A DNA stretch of 64,000 nt from Flexithrix dorotheae DSM 6795. GTDB taxonomy: Bacteria; Bacteroidota; Bacteroidia; Cytophagales; Flammeovirgaceae. Positions 46,896-55,248 of this stretch are shown here, piece after piece. The position numbers and the translations under genes were made by a program. Below the pieces are notes generated by a model. That model saw only the letters and a list, made by a program, of their open reading frames with translations. It was not told where the DNA came from and ran no database searches. Where the stretch lies: positions 1 to 64,000 of the forward strand of contig NZ_KB903509.1 of NCBI RefSeq assembly GCF_000379765.1, read 5' to 3'. Position 1 is the first letter of the stretch. Every line of letters begins with the position of its first letter.

Positions 46896-49800
46896 TTAGC
46901 CTAATGCTTCCTGAGTTTCCTCAGCACTGATGGTAATAGTTGGTTTTTTTGGAAATATTTTTTTCAAGCCCATATTAAACAGCACATACAAGCCAGGAAT
47001 AATAACCACCCCGAATATGGTTCCTATCAGCATACCGCCTACTGCTGCAGTACCAATTGAACGGTTTCCCATTGCCCCAGCACCCGAGGCCATACAAAGT
47101 GGAATAAGCCCTGCAATGAAAGCAAAAGAAGTCATTAAAATTGGCCTGAACCTTTCCTTTCCACCATCTATTGCAGACTTCAAAATGGATAATCCATGGC
47201 TTCTTTTCAATACGGCATATTCTATAATCAGAATGGCATTTTTTCCCAACAGACCAATCAGCATCACCAGAGAGACCTGTGCATAAATGTTATTCTGAAG
47301 ACCGAATAATTTGAGGGCTAATAGGGCACCAAATACTCCAGCTGGTAGGGAAATTAATACTGGTAAGGGTAAAAGTAGACTTTCATATTGAGCAGCTAAA
47401 AGCAGATACACGAAAATCAAACAAATAATGAAAATGTAAATAGCCTGATCGCCAGATTCAATCTCTTCCCTAGTCATCCCTGACCATTCGTAGTCAAATC
47501 CCCTTGGTAATTTCAACTGCGCAACTCTGTTGATCGCGGCAATGGCATCACCACTACTGTAACCTTCTGCAGCTTCTCCATTGATCATAGCTGAAGTGTA
47601 CATGTTATATCTAGTTAACTGCTCAGGACCAAATACCTTTTCCATTTTCACAAAAGCCGAGTAAGGTACCATTTCTCCATATTCACTTTTGACATGGAGG
47701 TCGAGTATATCTTCTGGTTTTGTTCTGTACTCCGGAGAAGCCTGAACCATTACTTTATACATTTGCCCAAACCGGATAAAATTGGTAGCGTAATAACTTC
47801 CAAGAAGAGCCTGAAGATTGGTAAGCGCAGCCTCTGCACTCACTCCTTTTTGAGCTGCAATATCATGATCAATAGAGATCATATATTGTGGGAAGTTAGG
47901 ATCGAAATTGGTAAATGTAGCTTCAATTTCAGGTTGCCTGTTTAGTTCATCTAAAAGATCCCTGGTTACAATAGCAATTTTCTGCAAATCACCATTTCCT
48001 GTTTTATCCAGTAATCTGAATTCAAATCCACTACTGTTTCCAAATCCGGGAACTGTTGGTGGAGGAAAGAATTCAATTTTAGCATCGGAAATATTTTTTG
48101 TCCTTTCCCGAATAATTTCGATTACATCCTGAACAGATTCTTGCCTTTCATCCCATGGTTTTAAATTCACCATACCCATTCCATATGAGGCTCCTTCTCC
48201 TTCAGTCATCAAACTATATCCTGCCAGGGTACTCACGGATTCTATAATATCAAGTCCTCTGGTAGCATATTCAATCTGATCTAATACCCCTTCTGTCCTT
48301 TCTACTGTCGCTCCGGGAGGGGTGGTTACGTTAATATAAAATATACCCTGATCCTCAGTAGGGATAAATCCTGTGGGTAGTACTTTAATAATCCCCCAGG
48401 TAGCCACTAAAAAGATAATGGTAAAAGTAATTGTGATTAACCTTCTTCCCGCAATAAAACCTATAAGGGACTTGTACTTATCCGCTACAGCATCATAACC
48501 TTTATTAAATCTGGAGAAAAACCAACCAGTTTTAGGTTCCTGATGTTTCAATAAAATGGCACACAATGCAGGTGTAAGTGTAAGGGCATTTATTCCGGAA
48601 ATTACAATGGAAATAGCTAAAGTCAGTGAAAATTGTCTGTAGAATATTCCTACGGGTCCGGGCATAAAACTTACCGGGATAAATACTGCAGACATCACCA
48701 GGGTAATAGCTACAATGGCTCCACTTATATCTTCCATCGCAGCAAATGTAGCCATTCTGGGAGATGAATGTAATTCTTCCATTTTGGCATGCACTGCCTC
48801 CACCACCACAATGGCATTATCCACCACAATACCAATGGCTAATACCAAAGCAAAAAGTGTAAGCAGGTTAATTGAAAACCCGAATAGCTGCATGAAGAAA
48901 AAGGTACCAATTAAGGCTACTGGTACTGCCAAGGCCGGAATTAAGGTTGACCTAAAGTCCTGCAGGAACAGGAAAACAACTAAGAAAACCAATAGAAAAG
49001 CTTCAAACAAAGTTTTGATTACCTCTTCCATTGATGCATCCAGAAATCTTGAAACATCATAACTGATTGTGTAATCCATACCAGGAGGAAAGGAAGTTCC
49101 CTTCAACTCCGCCATTCTCAATTTTACATTTTCAATTACTTCAGAGGCATTGGAACCTGGCCTTTGCTTTATCATAATTGCAGCAGAAGGATTCCCGTTT
49201 TCTTTTGAAAGCACATTGTAATCTCTTGATCCAAATTCTACGTCAGCAATATCCTTAAGCTTTAGCATTGAACCATCCACATTCGTTTTGATGGGTATAT
49301 TTTCGTATTGAGTTGGTTCAAAAAACTTTCCTTTATAGCGAAGTACATATTGTAACATCTGGGCAGCCCGGTTAGAACTTTCTCCGGTCTTTCCTGGAGC
49401 GGCCTCCACATTGTGCTTCCTGATGGATTCAATTACTTCTTCTGTAGACACCTTAAAATTCGTCATCCGGTCTGGCTTCAACCAAACCCTCATAGAATAC
49501 TCTCTATGTCCCAAAATTTCACAAAACCCCACACCATCAATCCGCTTCAATTCTGCCAAAACATTGATATCGGCAAAGTTGTAAATAAACTTTTCATCAG
49601 CTGTGGAATCACTTGAAATAAGGTTGAGATACATCAACATGGAATTCACCTCTTTCTCAGTGATTACCCCGGCTTTTATTACCTCTTCGGGCAATTCATC
49701 CAGTACAGCAGTTACCCTGTTTTGTACATTCACCGCAGCCAGATCCGGATCAGTCCCCACTTCAAAGTTTACCGTAATAATGGTCGTTCCATCATTACCA

Positions 49801-50045
49801 GAAACAGAAGTCATATAGGTCATTCCCGGAACACCATTAATAGCCCTTTCCAGAGGAGTGGCTACAGCTTTGGCACAAACCTCAGCATTGGCTCCTGTAT
49901 AATTAGTAGTTACCGTAACTGCCGGAGGTACAATATCGGGAAATTGGGTTACCGGTAAACTGAAAAGAGAGATAAGACCAAGCAGTGTAATAAAAAGTGA
50001 AATTACTAAAGAAAGAATAGGTCTTTTAATAAAAATATCAAACAT
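46896..50045 (-). CDS. RND efflux transporter permease (HAE1 family, AcrB-like)
   Basis: This is the inner-membrane proton-driven pump, with the same length as AcrB (1049 residues). It has twelve helices in two halves, N-terminal FIKRPILSLVISL, PxxxP porter-domain repeats and IGLLGKNAILIIEY (equivalent to the AcrB Lys in helix 10). In helix 4 it reads GIVVDNAIVVVEAV: D409 is kept, but the second Asp of the usual DD pair is Asn (N410). This variant is, to my recollection, frequent in Bacteroidota pumps. The substrates (drugs, bile salts, solvents) are not predictable. Confidence 0.95.
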   Translation of the reverse strand: MFDIFIKRPILSLVISLFITLLGLISLFSLPVTQFPDIVPPAVTVTTNYTGANAEVCAKAVATPLERAINGVPGMTYMTSVSGNDGTTIITVNFEVGTDPDLAAVNVQNRVTAVLDELPEEVIKAGVITEKEVNSMLMYLNLISSDSTADEKFIYNFADINVLAELKRIDGVGFCEILGHREYSMRVWLKPDRMTNFKVSTEEVIESIRKHNVEAAPGKTGESSNRAAQMLQYVLRYKGKFFEPTQYENIPIKTNVDGSMLKLKDIADVEFGSRDYNVLSKENGNPSAAIMIKQRPGSNASEVIENVKLRMAELKGTSFPPGMDYTISYDVSRFLDASMEEVIKTLFEAFLLVFLVVFLFLQDFRSTLIPALAVPVALIGTFFFMQLFGFSINLLTLFALVLAIGIVVDNAIVVVEAVHAKMEELHSSPRMATFAAMEDISGAIVAITLVMSAVFIPVSFMPGPVGIFYRQFSLTLAISIVISGINALTLTPALCAILLKHQEPKTGWFFSRFNKGYDAVADKYKSLIGFIAGRRLITITFTIIFLVATWGIIKVLPTGFIPTEDQGIFYINVTTPPGATVERTEGVLDQIEYATRGLDIIESVSTLAGYSLMTEGEGASYGMGMVNLKPWDERQESVQDVIEIIRERTKNISDAKIEFFPPPTVPGFGNSSGFEFRLLDKTGNGDLQKIAIVTRDLLDELNRQPEIEATFTNFDPNFPQYMISIDHDIAAQKGVSAEAALTNLQALLGSYYATNFIRFGQMYKVMVQASPEYRTKPEDILDLHVKSEYGEMVPYSAFVKMEKVFGPEQLTRYNMYTSAMINGEAAEGYSSGDAIAAINRVAQLKLPRGFDYEWSGMTREEIESGDQAIYIFIICLIFVYLLLAAQYESLLLPLPVLISLPAGVFGALLALKLFGLQNNIYAQVSLVMLIGLLGKNAILIIEYAVLKRSHGLSILKSAIDGGKERFRPILMTSFAFIAGLIPLCMASGAGAMGNRSIGTAAVGGMLIGTIFGVVIIPGLYVLFNMGLKKIFPKKPTITISAEETQEALG

Positions 50046-50157
50046 GATATCTATTCTGATTTTATTTTATGAATCTTGTTTAAGGAAATTTCTATCTTGT
50101 GAAAATCCATTCCGATTAATTAGTGAAGCAAAAGATAGAATTTAACAGGAAAAGGAA

Positions 50158-51312
50158 CTAGAACACTACTTTCCCATCCGAAGCAGCTTTAATCAAACTA
50201 TCCAGATCGTAATAAATAGGATTAATTTCCATTCCTTCTTTAAGGTTTTGAATTCCTTCATAAATAATACGGTCCCCGGATTTCAAGCCGGCTCTGACAA
50301 TATAGAAGTGAGAAAACCTTGTTTCCGGCTGAAAACTCCTTATTTTCACTTTATTTGTTTCATCCAACACATAAACAAATTGCCTGTCCTGAATTTCAAA
50401 AGCGGCTTTTTGAGGCAAAAGAAGGGCATTATTAATATTATTGGTGAGGGTAATTTTACCAGTAGAACCATGCTTAAGTATTTTATCCGGATTGGGAAAG
50501 ATAGCTCTAAATGCTATTGTTCCGGTACTGGAATTAATTTCACCTTCCATGGTTTCAATTTTTCCAGGATACGGATACACTGTACCATCAGCAAGTGTTA
50601 GTCTTACCACTTTATTCCCATCCACACCTGATGCAAGATTTTTTTGGTAATTTAAATATTCGCTTTCCGAAACATTAAAATAAGCATACACCTGACTGTT
50701 GTCGGAAATTTTTGTCAATAATTCTCCAGAGTTTATCAAACTTCCCGGTTTCAAAGGAATCCTGTCAATAATACCATCAAAAGGAGATTTAAGATAAGTA
50801 TATGAAAGTCTGATAGCTGCATTTGAATGGGCAGACCTGGCTTCATCAATTCTGGCTTTAGCTGCAGAATGTTTGGCTTTAGCCACCTCTAGTTCCGAAT
50901 TGGAAATTACATTCTTCTCTACCAAAAGCTTTACCCTGTCTACTTCGAGAGCAGCAGCCTTGGCATTGGCAATAGCACTTTCCAGGTTTGCTTTTTGTTT
51001 AGCCAGTTCTGCTTCGTATTCTTCACTATTAATTCTGAATAATGCTTGTCCCTTTCTCACTTCTTCCCCCTCATCCACATAAATTTTATCCAAAAAACCA
51101 CCTACTCTTCCCCGAATTTCTACGTGCTTCACAGCATTTATTTCAGCAACATATTCTTTTATTAGCAAGGTATCCATACTAATAAGTTTAACTACTGGCA
51201 GATTCTGAAGCCCGGCAGTTTTAATATGATTTGAAGTATTTTTTGATGAGCAGGTGAAAAAAAGGACCGAACCTATCATAATCACGAGCCAATCTTTCAA
51301 CTTTCTTTGCAT
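50158..51312 (-). CDS. RND efflux periplasmic adaptor (membrane-fusion protein)
   Basis: This links the RND pump to the outer-membrane duct. The 384-residue product has a lipoprotein signal (FFTCSSKN, Cys21) and a lipoyl-like domain split by a helical hairpin (about 65-190, with GFLDKIYVDEGEEVRKGQALF and, after the hairpin, SPFDGIIDRIPLKPGSL). Beta-barrel and membrane-proximal domains follow to the end. It is the first gene of the operon. No local regulator gene is adjacent, so control is probably distal. Confidence 0.94.
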   Translation of the reverse strand: MQRKLKDWLVIMIGSVLFFTCSSKNTSNHIKTAGLQNLPVVKLISMDTLLIKEYVAEINAVKHVEIRGRVGGFLDKIYVDEGEEVRKGQALFRINSEEYEAELAKQKANLESAIANAKAAALEVDRVKLLVEKNVISNSELEVAKAKHSAAKARIDEARSAHSNAAIRLSYTYLKSPFDGIIDRIPLKPGSLINSGELLTKISDNSQVYAYFNVSESEYLNYQKNLASGVDGNKVVRLTLADGTVYPYPGKIETMEGEINSSTGTIAFRAIFPNPDKILKHGSTGKITLTNNINNALLLPQKAAFEIQDRQFVYVLDETNKVKIRSFQPETRFSHFYIVRAGLKSGDRIIYEGIQNLKEGMEINPIYYDLDSLIKAASDGKVVF

Positions 51313-51795
51313 TTTTTTATGGTTTTAGTGGTGGTTAATAATTTTTAGATAAATTATTTGAGGCCTAATTAGCGCCAGAATTTAAAGTCGGAAAAATATC
51401 TCCAGGGATTAATTTAACTTAAAAAACCAATGAAAAAGACAGTAATTCTGGCAAGAATCCAGCTTTGTGCTGGCAATAATAATTATTATACCTTAATCAT
51501 CAAAACCTTACAAATCCCTTTTTATTCCATTTCAGGGCATGTTTTTAAAAGATTATTACTTTCAATTTACTTGGTCTTTTGAGATCATACTTTGGGCATA
51601 TGTTTTTCTTTTTTCAGAGAATAAACCTTGTTATTTAATTTTTTTAATTTTTTATTGAAATTCACAATTAATAAGATTTTTCGCTTCCCTGCAGTATTCT
51701 TTCATTTCACTGCAAATTCAAAACCTAACCGCCTCAAATCTGTATACAAGAAAACCAGAATATTACCTGACTTTCTTCAATTTTAATGCACAAAC
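51313..51795. other. Divergent intergenic region of 483 bases
   Basis: It separates the efflux operon and the ABC permease gene and should hold both promoters. It is AT-rich with only a weak CCAGC/GCTGG hairpin near 51460-51475. I see no repeat of note. Confidence 0.5.
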
Positions 51796-54219
51796 ATGTT
51801 CCGTAATTTTTTTAAAACTGCCTTTCGCAGCCTGATCAAAAATAAATTCTTTTCTTTTATCAATGTACTAGGATTGAGCGTGGGCATAGCCGTTTTCCTT
51901 TTAATTTTTCAATATGTCAGCTTTGAAACCAGTTATGAAAAATTTCATATAAAAAGTAACCATATATACAGAATAACATTGGACATGTACAATGGTTCAG
52001 AGTTCATTGCAACAGATTGTGAAACTTACGGACCTTTAGGCCCTCTTCTAAAAACAGAAATGCCGGAGGTCAAAGATTTTGTAAGGGTTTATCACAACGA
52101 AATGGCCGAAATAGGATTGGACGACAAGCGATTTAAGGAACCCAAACTATACTTTGCAGACCCTTCCATATTCGATATTTTTTCATTTGAATTTATTGAA
52201 GGCGACCCTAAAACGGCCTTAGAAGAAAAATTCCAAATCGTATTTACTGCTTCCAAAGCCCTGAAATATTTTGGAACCACCGACATCGTAGGTAAAACCA
52301 TTGAGGTAAGTGCGGAATTTAGCGCTAAAAAAGAACCTTATAAAATAACCGGAGTAATTAAAGATGTACCTCCAAACACCCATCTTAAATTCGACTTTCT
52401 AATTTCCCACGAAACACTCAAAAACTGGGGCTATACCGGCCAAAGCTGGGGCGGAAACAATGAATATACTTATCTACTCATGCAGCCGGGCACAAATCTG
52501 GAATCATTTAATCAAAAACTTGTAGATCTAGCTGTCAAACTAAAGGATAAAATTGGAGATGAGCGATTCACTGCAGAATCTATTGAAGATATACATTTAT
52601 ATTCTCATAAAACATTCGAGCCAGAAGTAAACGGAGATGCCGATACGGTCCATTTTCTAGCCATTATCGCCATACTAATCATTATAATTGCCTGGGTAAA
52701 CTATGTAAATTTATCCACCGCAAGATCAGTAGAAAGAGCCAAAGAAGTAGGCATACGAAAAGTGGTGGGTTCCAGCAAAAACGCGCTTGTTATCCAATTT
52801 CTTACCGAGTCCTTTGTCGTAAATTTAATTGCCCTCTTCTTGGGGCTTGTATTCATGTATTTTGCCATGCCGGCATTCAAGGAAATTACCGGTCAACCAC
52901 TTGAACTAATTCCATTGGACAACCCGCTTACACTTTTGATTTTAATAGGCTTATTACTTACAGGAACATGTTTATCAGGACTTTATCCCTCTCTTGTATT
53001 ATCAGGTTTTCAGCCAATTACTGTATTAAAAGGAAAGTTTAAAAACTCAGGGCATGGAAATTTTTTAAGAAAAAGCTTATCAGTTTTTCAATTTGTTGTT
53101 TCTGTAATTTTGATTGCCACCACGCTTGCAGTTTACCTTCAGATTGACTTTCTCAGGTCAAGAGACCTGGGTATGAATTTGAATAACACATTGGGAATTC
53201 AGGGGCCACAACTCGATTTACCGGACTCAACCTATGTAGCTCAAATTAATGTTTTTAAAAATTCCCTTACACAGTATCCGGATATCGAAAAAGTTGCCAG
53301 ATCAATCACTCTGCCTGGCTTAAGTGTACATGAATTAAGCACGAATAGTGGCATTAGGAGACTTGGAACTGACGAAAACAGTGGAACTTATAATTATTAT
53401 ATCAATTATGTAGATGAAGATTTTTTTGACGCCCTGGAAATAAAAATTACTCAGGGGAAAAACTTTGATCAGGGTAAGTCAAATCAAGATAAAGTGATAA
53501 TAAACAAAGAAGCAGCAAGACTCCTGGGTTTTGAAAGTGTAGAAAAGGCTCTGGGTGAAAAGCTAAATTACAGAACCTGGGGAAGCAGGGAAGCCTCAAC
53601 TATAATTGGAGTAGTGGATGACTTCCACCAAATCTCCCCTAAATCAGCCCATCTTCCCATGATTTTTGGAAAAACTAACAGTGCGGGATATTTTACGGTA
53701 AAATTGGCAGGCGAAAATACAAAAGAAGCGCTACAAAGAATTGAGCACACTTGGAAAGAGATATTTCCTGGAAGTCCTTTTACCTACTTTTTCCTTGACG
53801 AAAGTTATGAGCAACAATATAAAGCAGAATTGAGATTTGGAAAAGTCTCTGTAATATTTAGTGGGCTAGCCATCTTTATCGCCTGCCTTGGACTTTCAGG
53901 ATTATCATCTTATACCATCATCCAAAGAACAAAGGAAATTGGCATAAGGAAAGTTTTGGGTGCATCAGTCATGCAAATATTAAGGTTGCTTTCAACAGAA
54001 TATTTTCGGCTTATTCTGGTAGCCACTATAATTGGAATCCCCTTATCCAACTATTTAATAACGGAATGGCTCAGTGGATTTGCCAATCGCATAGAAATCA
54101 ATTGGCTGATTTATATAATCCCAACAATTATTGTTTTTATGATCGGATTATTAGCTGTAGGAAGCCAAACTATAAAGGCAGCATCAGCAAATCCCACCAA
54201 AGTTTTAAGGAATGACTAA
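51796..54219 (+). CDS. ABC transporter permease (MacB/FtsX-like, two-module)
   Basis: The 807-residue product has two MacB-type modules. Each has an N-terminal helix (about 20-40 and 415-440), a large periplasmic domain, and an FtsX module with three helices (about 285-400 and 690-800). The conserved coupling sequences are ERAKEVGIRKVVGSS and QRTKEIGIRKVLGAS. It resembles Cytophagales ABC permeases whose ATPase is encoded elsewhere, since none is adjacent. It likely couples ATP use to periplasmic events or lipoprotein/peptide export. Confidence 0.92.
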   Translation: MFRNFFKTAFRSLIKNKFFSFINVLGLSVGIAVFLLIFQYVSFETSYEKFHIKSNHIYRITLDMYNGSEFIATDCETYGPLGPLLKTEMPEVKDFVRVYHNEMAEIGLDDKRFKEPKLYFADPSIFDIFSFEFIEGDPKTALEEKFQIVFTASKALKYFGTTDIVGKTIEVSAEFSAKKEPYKITGVIKDVPPNTHLKFDFLISHETLKNWGYTGQSWGGNNEYTYLLMQPGTNLESFNQKLVDLAVKLKDKIGDERFTAESIEDIHLYSHKTFEPEVNGDADTVHFLAIIAILIIIIAWVNYVNLSTARSVERAKEVGIRKVVGSSKNALVIQFLTESFVVNLIALFLGLVFMYFAMPAFKEITGQPLELIPLDNPLTLLILIGLLLTGTCLSGLYPSLVLSGFQPITVLKGKFKNSGHGNFLRKSLSVFQFVVSVILIATTLAVYLQIDFLRSRDLGMNLNNTLGIQGPQLDLPDSTYVAQINVFKNSLTQYPDIEKVARSITLPGLSVHELSTNSGIRRLGTDENSGTYNYYINYVDEDFFDALEIKITQGKNFDQGKSNQDKVIINKEAARLLGFESVEKALGEKLNYRTWGSREASTIIGVVDDFHQISPKSAHLPMIFGKTNSAGYFTVKLAGENTKEALQRIEHTWKEIFPGSPFTYFFLDESYEQQYKAELRFGKVSVIFSGLAIFIACLGLSGLSSYTIIQRTKEIGIRKVLGASVMQILRLLSTEYFRLILVATIIGIPLSNYLITEWLSGFANRIEINWLIYIIPTIIVFMIGLLAVGSQTIKAASANPTKVLRND

Positions 54220-54297
54220 TAGATGTATTCGATTTACTTTCCTTATTTATTTAGTTAATGAAGGTTAATTTTTTAACAATTGTGTAATTTCTTACAT

Positions 54298-54321
54298 GCC
54301 TCAATCTGGTCAGATTGAGGC
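54298..54321 (+). terminator. Terminator after the ABC permease gene
   Basis: GCCTCAATCTG (54298-54308) and its exact complement (54311-54321) are followed by ACTTTTCATTTT. Confidence 0.8.
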
Positions 54322-54486
54322 ACTTTTCATTTTATGCTTATTTTAGGGTAATAATCAAATTTTACCAGAGATTTGCTTAGCAATTTTCAAAAGATACCAC
54401 GTTAATGATTTACCAATACAGGTGAAATAAATTAAATAATCCGGTAACAGCATAAATTCTTTACCAACTTAAATTTCAACCATCGC

Positions 54487-55155
54487 ATGCAATTGACAAT
54501 AGCAGAGGAACTTTTACTGATTGCCTTGGATGACAAAAGGGGGAAATTAATTACATCGTCTAATTTCTCTATTGATTTCTGTCTGGCAGGTGCCATTCTT
54601 TTTGATCTTACTTTCAAAAATCGAATAATTCTCAAAAATCAGGAACTTAAACTACTATCTTCAGAAAGTATCAATGATAAAATTTCCGATGATGTTTTAA
54701 AGGTTTTAAAAGATGAGAAGGAAACACATTCAATTAAATACTGGCTAAATACCTTACCTGTTAATTTAAAGGATTTAAGGTTACAAATTCTGGAGGAGTT
54801 AGTGGAAAAAGAGGTGCTTTCCAAAGTAAAAAATCGTTTTTTTGGTATTTTCTCTTCCAATAGATATTTATCAAATGATGGACAGCCTGAACATGAAGTT
54901 AGACTTAGGGTAAGAAATATTATCCTACATAATCACTCTTATACATTAAGGGACCTCATGTTAATTGCACTAATTGATGCGGCAGATTTAGTAGAAGAAG
55001 TTTTTACTGCTTTGAAGGATATTAAAAAAGCAAAAACCTGGATTAAAGATATTCCCCAATCCCATATTACACATGAAGCTATTAATGATACGCTCGTAGA
55101 AATTAGAGAAGCTGTTGCAGCATCCACCAGTGTGCCCATTATAATTAGAAGCTAA
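54487..55155 (+). CDS. GPP34 (Golgi phosphoprotein 3-like) domain protein
   Basis: The 222-residue product starts MQLTIAEELLLIALDDKRGK, the hallmark of GPP34 proteins, followed by GAILFDLTFKNRI and the all-helical layout through LRDLMLIALIDAADLVEEVF. Eukaryotic GOLPH3 binds phosphatidylinositol 4-phosphate at membranes; bacterial members are of unknown role. It has no signal or TM, so it is cytoplasmic or peripheral. It converges with the TIR-WD40 gene across a strong terminator. Confidence 0.88.
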   Translation: MQLTIAEELLLIALDDKRGKLITSSNFSIDFCLAGAILFDLTFKNRIILKNQELKLLSSESINDKISDDVLKVLKDEKETHSIKYWLNTLPVNLKDLRLQILEELVEKEVLSKVKNRFFGIFSSNRYLSNDGQPEHEVRLRVRNIILHNHSYTLRDLMLIALIDAADLVEEVFTALKDIKKAKTWIKDIPQSHITHEAINDTLVEIREAVAASTSVPIIIRS

Positions 55156-55180
55156 TTTCAAAAAAGAATTTGTCAATTGT

Positions 55181-55219
55181 AAAAAAATCCCTCTTGCTAA
55201 AATCAAGAGGGATTTTTTT
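55181..55219. terminator. Bidirectional terminator between GPP34 and TIR-WD40 genes
   Basis: AAAAAAATCCCTCTTG (55181-55196) and its exact complement (55204-55219) have a 7-base loop, with A- and T-runs at the base serving both strands. Confidence 0.9.
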
Positions 55220-55248
55220 ATACTCAGACATTCTTAATTTTGAAAGTT

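Noticed and set aside
51460-51475. CCAGC/GCTGG hairpin in the efflux/permease gap as a riboswitch
   Set aside because: It is a single five-pair stem with no conserved-looking flanking structure.
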